Below, piece after piece: positions 61,461-64,000 of a stretch of DNA of 64,000 nt; position 1 is the first letter of the stretch, and every line of letters begins with the position of its first letter. The translations under genes and the position numbers were made by a program. The DNA lies in contig JANWWS010000004.1 of assembly GCA_025055765.1 (NCBI GenBank), positions 185,478-249,477 of the forward strand. Direction: 5' to 3'. A model generated the notes under the pieces. The model did not search any database. It was not told where the DNA came from and saw nothing but the letters and a program-made list of their open reading frames with translations. Source of the stretch: Leptospiraceae bacterium. Its GTDB lineage: Bacteria > Spirochaetota > Leptospiria > Turneriellales > Turneriellaceae.

Positions 61461-62663
61461 ATTTTTCAAATCGTTAATTTCCAGACCCAAGCCTTTGTCA
61501 TAGTAGAAGGCAAGGCCGCTCCCTGCTTTTATATCATACGTCAAGGAAAAATCCGCCTGTCCCCCGAAGTTCCTATACCAGGAGAGGAACCATACCACAT
61601 TCTAGGCCCAGGCGACTTCTTTGGGGTTGTCTCTTGCATGAGCGGCCAGCCTCATGTAGAAACAGCCCAATGCCTAGCACCAACCTCCCTCATCACCGTG
61701 GGCCGAGATCAATTTGGCATCCTCATCCAAAAAAACGCTCCCATAGCTATGAAAATCATCCGCTACTTTTCTCAAAGACTACGGACCATCGACCACGCAA
61801 TTACCAAACTAAATTTCCACAGTACTGCAGATGAAAACCCAGAAATGATCTTCGATATCGCCGAATTTTATTACAAAAAAAACGATATGAACCAAGCTAT
61901 ATATGCCTATCAAAAATACCTCCAATACCTACCACAGGGGGCAAAAGCTACCCAAGTTCGCGCAAGACTCCAAAGCCTGGGAGCCCCGCTCCAGCCTCCC
62001 CCTGTCACAAGCCAGAATCTCGCACGCAATTTTGCGGATGGCCAAATGATCATGGTCGAACACGAACCAGGCACAGAACTCTATATCATCCAAAAGGGCC
62101 GTGTTAAAATAACAAAAGTGGTGAACAACAACGAAGTCTTGCTCGCTGTCCTTGGCCCTGGTGATATCTTCGGAGAAATGGCCCTCCTAGAAAACAAACC
62201 TCGATCTGCTTCGGCCGTTGCCTTTGGCCCCGTCTCCACCTTGGCTATTAATAAACAAAATTTTGAAGTTATGGTACAAACCCAACCCCAACTTGCTGTA
62301 AAACTCATCACAATTTTAAGTGAACGAGTTTGGATGGCCTACCGCCAATTATCCAACCTCTTAATTGGTGATCCAATCGGCCGCTGCTACGACATGCTCC
62401 TAACACTTGTGCAAAAGAAAAGAATACCTATCCAATCAAAACAGCCACATACCTTTGACATAGGAGCTCAAGAACTCTTCAAGATGCTAGGCCTACCTCT
62501 TGAAAAGTCCGATCAATATATCATGCAACTTCTATCTGACAAAAACATCCGACAAGACCAAGGAAAACTCACGGTTATGGATCTCGCAGAACTTGAAAAA
62601 CAGGCCCAGTTTCACCGCAAGAGAGCCGCCATGGAAAAAAAACGTGAAACAGCCAAACTTTAA
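61449..62663 (+). CDS. Double cyclic-nucleotide-binding-domain protein with TPR linker
   Basis: Two CRP-type cNBDs (about 1-120 and 180-300) are separated by a short helical, TPR-like linker (AIYAYQKYLQYLPQ). The second has the canonical phosphate-binding cassette FGEMALLENKPRSASA; the first has FGVVSCMSGQPHVETA and is degenerate (Glu/Arg replaced). A C-terminal helical region (about 335-404), winged-helix-like in parts, is rich in Lys/Arg. It may be a cyclic-nucleotide-dependent regulator. No ribosome site precedes the ATG. The next gene on the opposite strand overlaps by 4 bases. Confidence 0.85.
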   Translation: MSGGIFQIVNFQTQAFVIVEGKAAPCFYIIRQGKIRLSPEVPIPGEEPYHILGPGDFFGVVSCMSGQPHVETAQCLAPTSLITVGRDQFGILIQKNAPIAMKIIRYFSQRLRTIDHAITKLNFHSTADENPEMIFDIAEFYYKKNDMNQAIYAYQKYLQYLPQGAKATQVRARLQSLGAPLQPPPVTSQNLARNFADGQMIMVEHEPGTELYIIQKGRVKITKVVNNNEVLLAVLGPGDIFGEMALLENKPRSASAVAFGPVSTLAINKQNFEVMVQTQPQLAVKLITILSERVWMAYRQLSNLLIGDPIGRCYDMLLTLVQKKRIPIQSKQPHTFDIGAQELFKMLGLPLEKSDQYIMQLLSDKNIRQDQGKLTVMDLAELEKQAQFHRKRAAMEKKRETAKL

Positions 62664-63511
62664 ATTACCTCCGCCCTCTTTAGCCATCCTAGCACCTTAG
62701 CCGTTTCTTCTCGCAAATATCTCTTGAGAAAATCTATTGTCGCTTTGGCATTTTCTAAATACTGACGCTTATCATAAGGAAGCTTTTCTGGATTTACCCC
62801 CACCAGAAACCGCTCGACCATGGCCACTAATTGAAAACAACCGTGAAGTGCATTGAGCAATGACTGGCTAATGAAATACGCTTTAAAATACTCCTTCTGC
62901 TTATCTACATTTAATTTTTCCACAAATGCTTTCTGCCTTTTTTCCAGTGTAGCAAGATAGTGCAATACCGGCTTTGGAAAACGCTGCAATTCCATTATGC
63001 GGCTCTGCGTCTTGTTCAAGTGATCCATAACTTCACGATCATAAAAAGTAGTTAACTCAAGTACCGCATCATGGTTTCCCTCTTTTCGTCCATCAAGAGC
63101 TGTACTGTTCTTAATATTCGAAATCAGCCCACGGATACGCTCCGAGATTTTCTCCGTTTCTCGCTCCAACCCCATGAGATACTCCCGTATATCCACATTC
63201 TCATTCGGTTGGATATTGTATTCGGCAATCCAAGACGGTAATTTCCAGGGGGCAGGATGAGTTGTCTTGGGCTCGCTACTTTCCCCCTCTTGATGCTGGA
63301 TTTTCTTGCCTAGAAACTGAGCTCGGGCCTGCAAGGCCTCCTCCCTGCCCAAAGCAATCCGCACAATTTCTATTTTGCGCGTTCGCTTATTAAAGCGAGT
63401 GGCATAGCGGTTACCACTCTTGTCAATATACCGGTTATTGATGGTGGCAAGAGTTATTTTACTCGTGTCAATATCGTTGACACTGTTTATCGGAATGTAA
63501 TAGCGAGCCAT
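62660..63511 (-). CDS. Coiled-coil/helical protein of unknown function
   Basis: The 283-residue protein starts ARYYIPINSVNDIDTSKITLA and has a basic patch (NKRTRKIEIVRI). A long helical part from about residue 110 contains coiled-coil-like stretches rich in Glu, Lys and Leu. No signal peptide or membrane helix is evident. I do not recognise the family. Its convergent position with a 4-base stop overlap suggests nothing about function. A TTGACA-17-TATGAA promoter ends 6 bases before its ATG, with no ribosome site. Confidence 0.7.
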   Translation of the reverse strand: MARYYIPINSVNDIDTSKITLATINNRYIDKSGNRYATRFNKRTRKIEIVRIALGREEALQARAQFLGKKIQHQEGESSEPKTTHPAPWKLPSWIAEYNIQPNENVDIREYLMGLERETEKISERIRGLISNIKNSTALDGRKEGNHDAVLELTTFYDREVMDHLNKTQSRIMELQRFPKPVLHYLATLEKRQKAFVEKLNVDKQKEYFKAYFISQSLLNALHGCFQLVAMVERFLVGVNPEKLPYDKRQYLENAKATIDFLKRYLREETAKVLGWLKRAEVI

Positions 63512-63517
63512 AATAGT

Positions 63518-63546
63518 TTCATAATAAAAAATCTTGTGCTTGTCAA
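63518..63546 (-). promoter_or_regulatory. Promoter of the coiled-coil gene, leaderless type
   Basis: On the minus strand TTGACA (63546-63541) and TATGAA (63523-63518) are spaced by exactly 17 bases. The ATG starts 6 bases after the -10 box and has no ribosome site. Confidence 0.5.
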
Positions 63547-63609
63547 GGGTTTTTAGGAAAAGATAATTGATTAAATGCTAACGAAGCCCCTGTGGAAGGA
63601 GAATTTCCA

Positions 63610-63768
63610 ATGACCAGCCTGGTTATGGAATTCCTGATCTTAAAGCCTTATCATCAGCCTGCTTGGGCCAACTCTGGAAAATTAACGGCTTTCGACCGGT
63701 CTCTTATCAAGGCTTCACATATCCAAAAGATAGCTTGTCCACAAACGAGCCTGATTTGGGCCTCATAA
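63610..63768 (+). CDS. Possible small ORF, 52 aa
   Basis: AAGGAG lies eight bases before ATG 63610, which opens 53 codons ending in TAA. The product has no Cys-rich, signal or membrane feature (SGKLTAFDRSLIKASHIQK is its middle). It is the only support for a gene in 63547-63855, a stretch of about 300 bases that otherwise holds no recognisable coding sequence, RNA or repeat. Its codon pattern was not tested, so it may be chance. Confidence 0.3.
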   Translation: MTSLVMEFLILKPYHQPAWANSGKLTAFDRSLIKASHIQKIACPQTSLIWAS

Positions 63769-63855
63769 ACGATAGGCATAGTAGTAAACCAGTACTGGAC
63801 CAATTCCTCCCAAAGAAATTTGACTGATAACAATTAGAACAAATGAGGAAGAGAC

Positions 63856-64000
63856 CTAGCGACGGCGCTGCAAAATATAACGCAGGTAAAAAGGCATACC
63901 CCCCAAAGGCACTCCCCAATAATCCCCATAGTCAAAAAATTCCCGGATATGGAAATCCACTATTGGAAAACCAGCAGGGGCAGAATAGCAAGAACGGTGC
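63856..64000 (-). CDS. 3' end of a gene running out of the window
   Basis: A minus-strand frame enters from the right edge and ends in TAG at 63856-63858, giving 47 residues: it includes APAGFPIVDFHIREFFDYGD and ends in YILQRRR. Aromatic and charged residues alternate as in real protein, and the frame is open to the edge. I cannot assign a family from the tail alone. Confidence 0.55.
   Translation of the reverse strand, partial: HRSCYSAPAGFPIVDFHIREFFDYGDYWGVPLGGMPFYLRYILQRRR

Noticed and set aside
63707..63919. Minus-strand 70-codon ORF near the right edge
   Set aside because: Overlaps the supported gene end at 63856 in another frame; no ribosome site.
1..64000. tRNA, rRNA, CRISPR, insertion sequences, phage genes or riboswitches
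   Set aside because: Reading both strands I found no clover-leaf TpsiC (GTTCGANNC) with matching acceptor arms, no spaced direct repeats, no transposase motifs and no recognisable riboswitch core. A covariance-model search would be decisive.

Overview
The window is a compact, gene-dense bacterial chromosome segment of moderate GC (judged by eye, not computed). No rRNA, tRNA, CRISPR array, insertion sequence or phage gene was recognised. The cell is a diderm: it has a TolC-type outer-membrane channel, an RND pump, TonB, ExbB/ExbD and an MlaF-like ATPase. FlgM indicates flagella. The mix of yicC-remA, bactofilin next to a LysM/M23 peptidase, a double cyclic-nucleotide-domain protein, DUF4015 and PAP2_3-like proteins suggests a spirochaete-like organism (Spirochaetota, perhaps Leptospira-related). 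That placement is an inference and was not tested phylogenetically.

Layout. 1-12.8 kb: usp, a bifunctional-nuclease/UVR fusion, a PAP2 protein, a 56-aa small gene ahead of yicC-remA, a phosphohexomutase, an exbB-exbD-TPR membrane protein operon, a lipid acyltransferase, then fabZ, SRPBCC protein, membrane protein and truA. 12.9-18.3 kb: ftsH, a phosphatase-superfamily gene that appears to start at CTG inside ftsH, ppx/gppA and hslO. 18.3-22.7 kb: small envelope proteins, a receiver/ATPase fusion, tolC and an FNR-like reductase. 22.9-27.3 kb: serine-palmitoyltransferase-like enzyme, FGGY kinase and sphingosine-phosphate-lyase-like enzyme, a candidate sphingoid-base module. 27.3-33.5 kb: ubiB, a FAD oxidoreductase and the RND pump. 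33.6-37.4 kb: bactofilin, LysM/M23 peptidase, neuB and an aminotransferase. 37.5-46.0 kb: a DUF190 protein, a degenerate iron-ADH homologue, flgM, rsmI, DUF4015, ubiE/menG, hom, a tocopherol-cyclase-like protein, a two-domain SDR and arsC. 46.2-47.4 kb: a cysteine-rich/thioredoxin operon. 47.4-54.8 kb: DUF4380-like protein, transaldolase family, parA, prmA, STAS, CTP-kinase family, GlmU-like protein and a di-iron hydrolase. 55.0-59.8 kb: a tightly packed tonB-mlaF-guaD-folB-hybrid-kinase run. 59.8-64 kb: a response regulator, a small gene, serine acetyltransferase, a double-cNBD protein, a coiled-coil protein and the end of a gene that leaves the window.

The strongest unannotated signals are as follows. 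(1) The same 18-bp palindrome ATTAACCnnnnGGTTAAT lies in front of tolC and of the RND pump, 13 kb apart, so a TetR-type repressor probably co-regulates them. (2) In at least seven places a -10 box lies 5-9 nt before a start codon that has no Shine-Dalgarno, suggesting frequent leaderless transcripts. (3) An intrinsic terminator sits between a 14-cysteine secreted protein and a thioredoxin-like gene and holds the latter's ribosome-binding site in its stem. (4) A palindrome replaces the -35 element of ftsH. (5) An iron-ADH homologue has lost three of four metal ligands.

Convergent gene ends commonly overlap or abut, and same-strand neighbours are often coupled through ATGA or TAATG junctions, so the genome appears streamlined.
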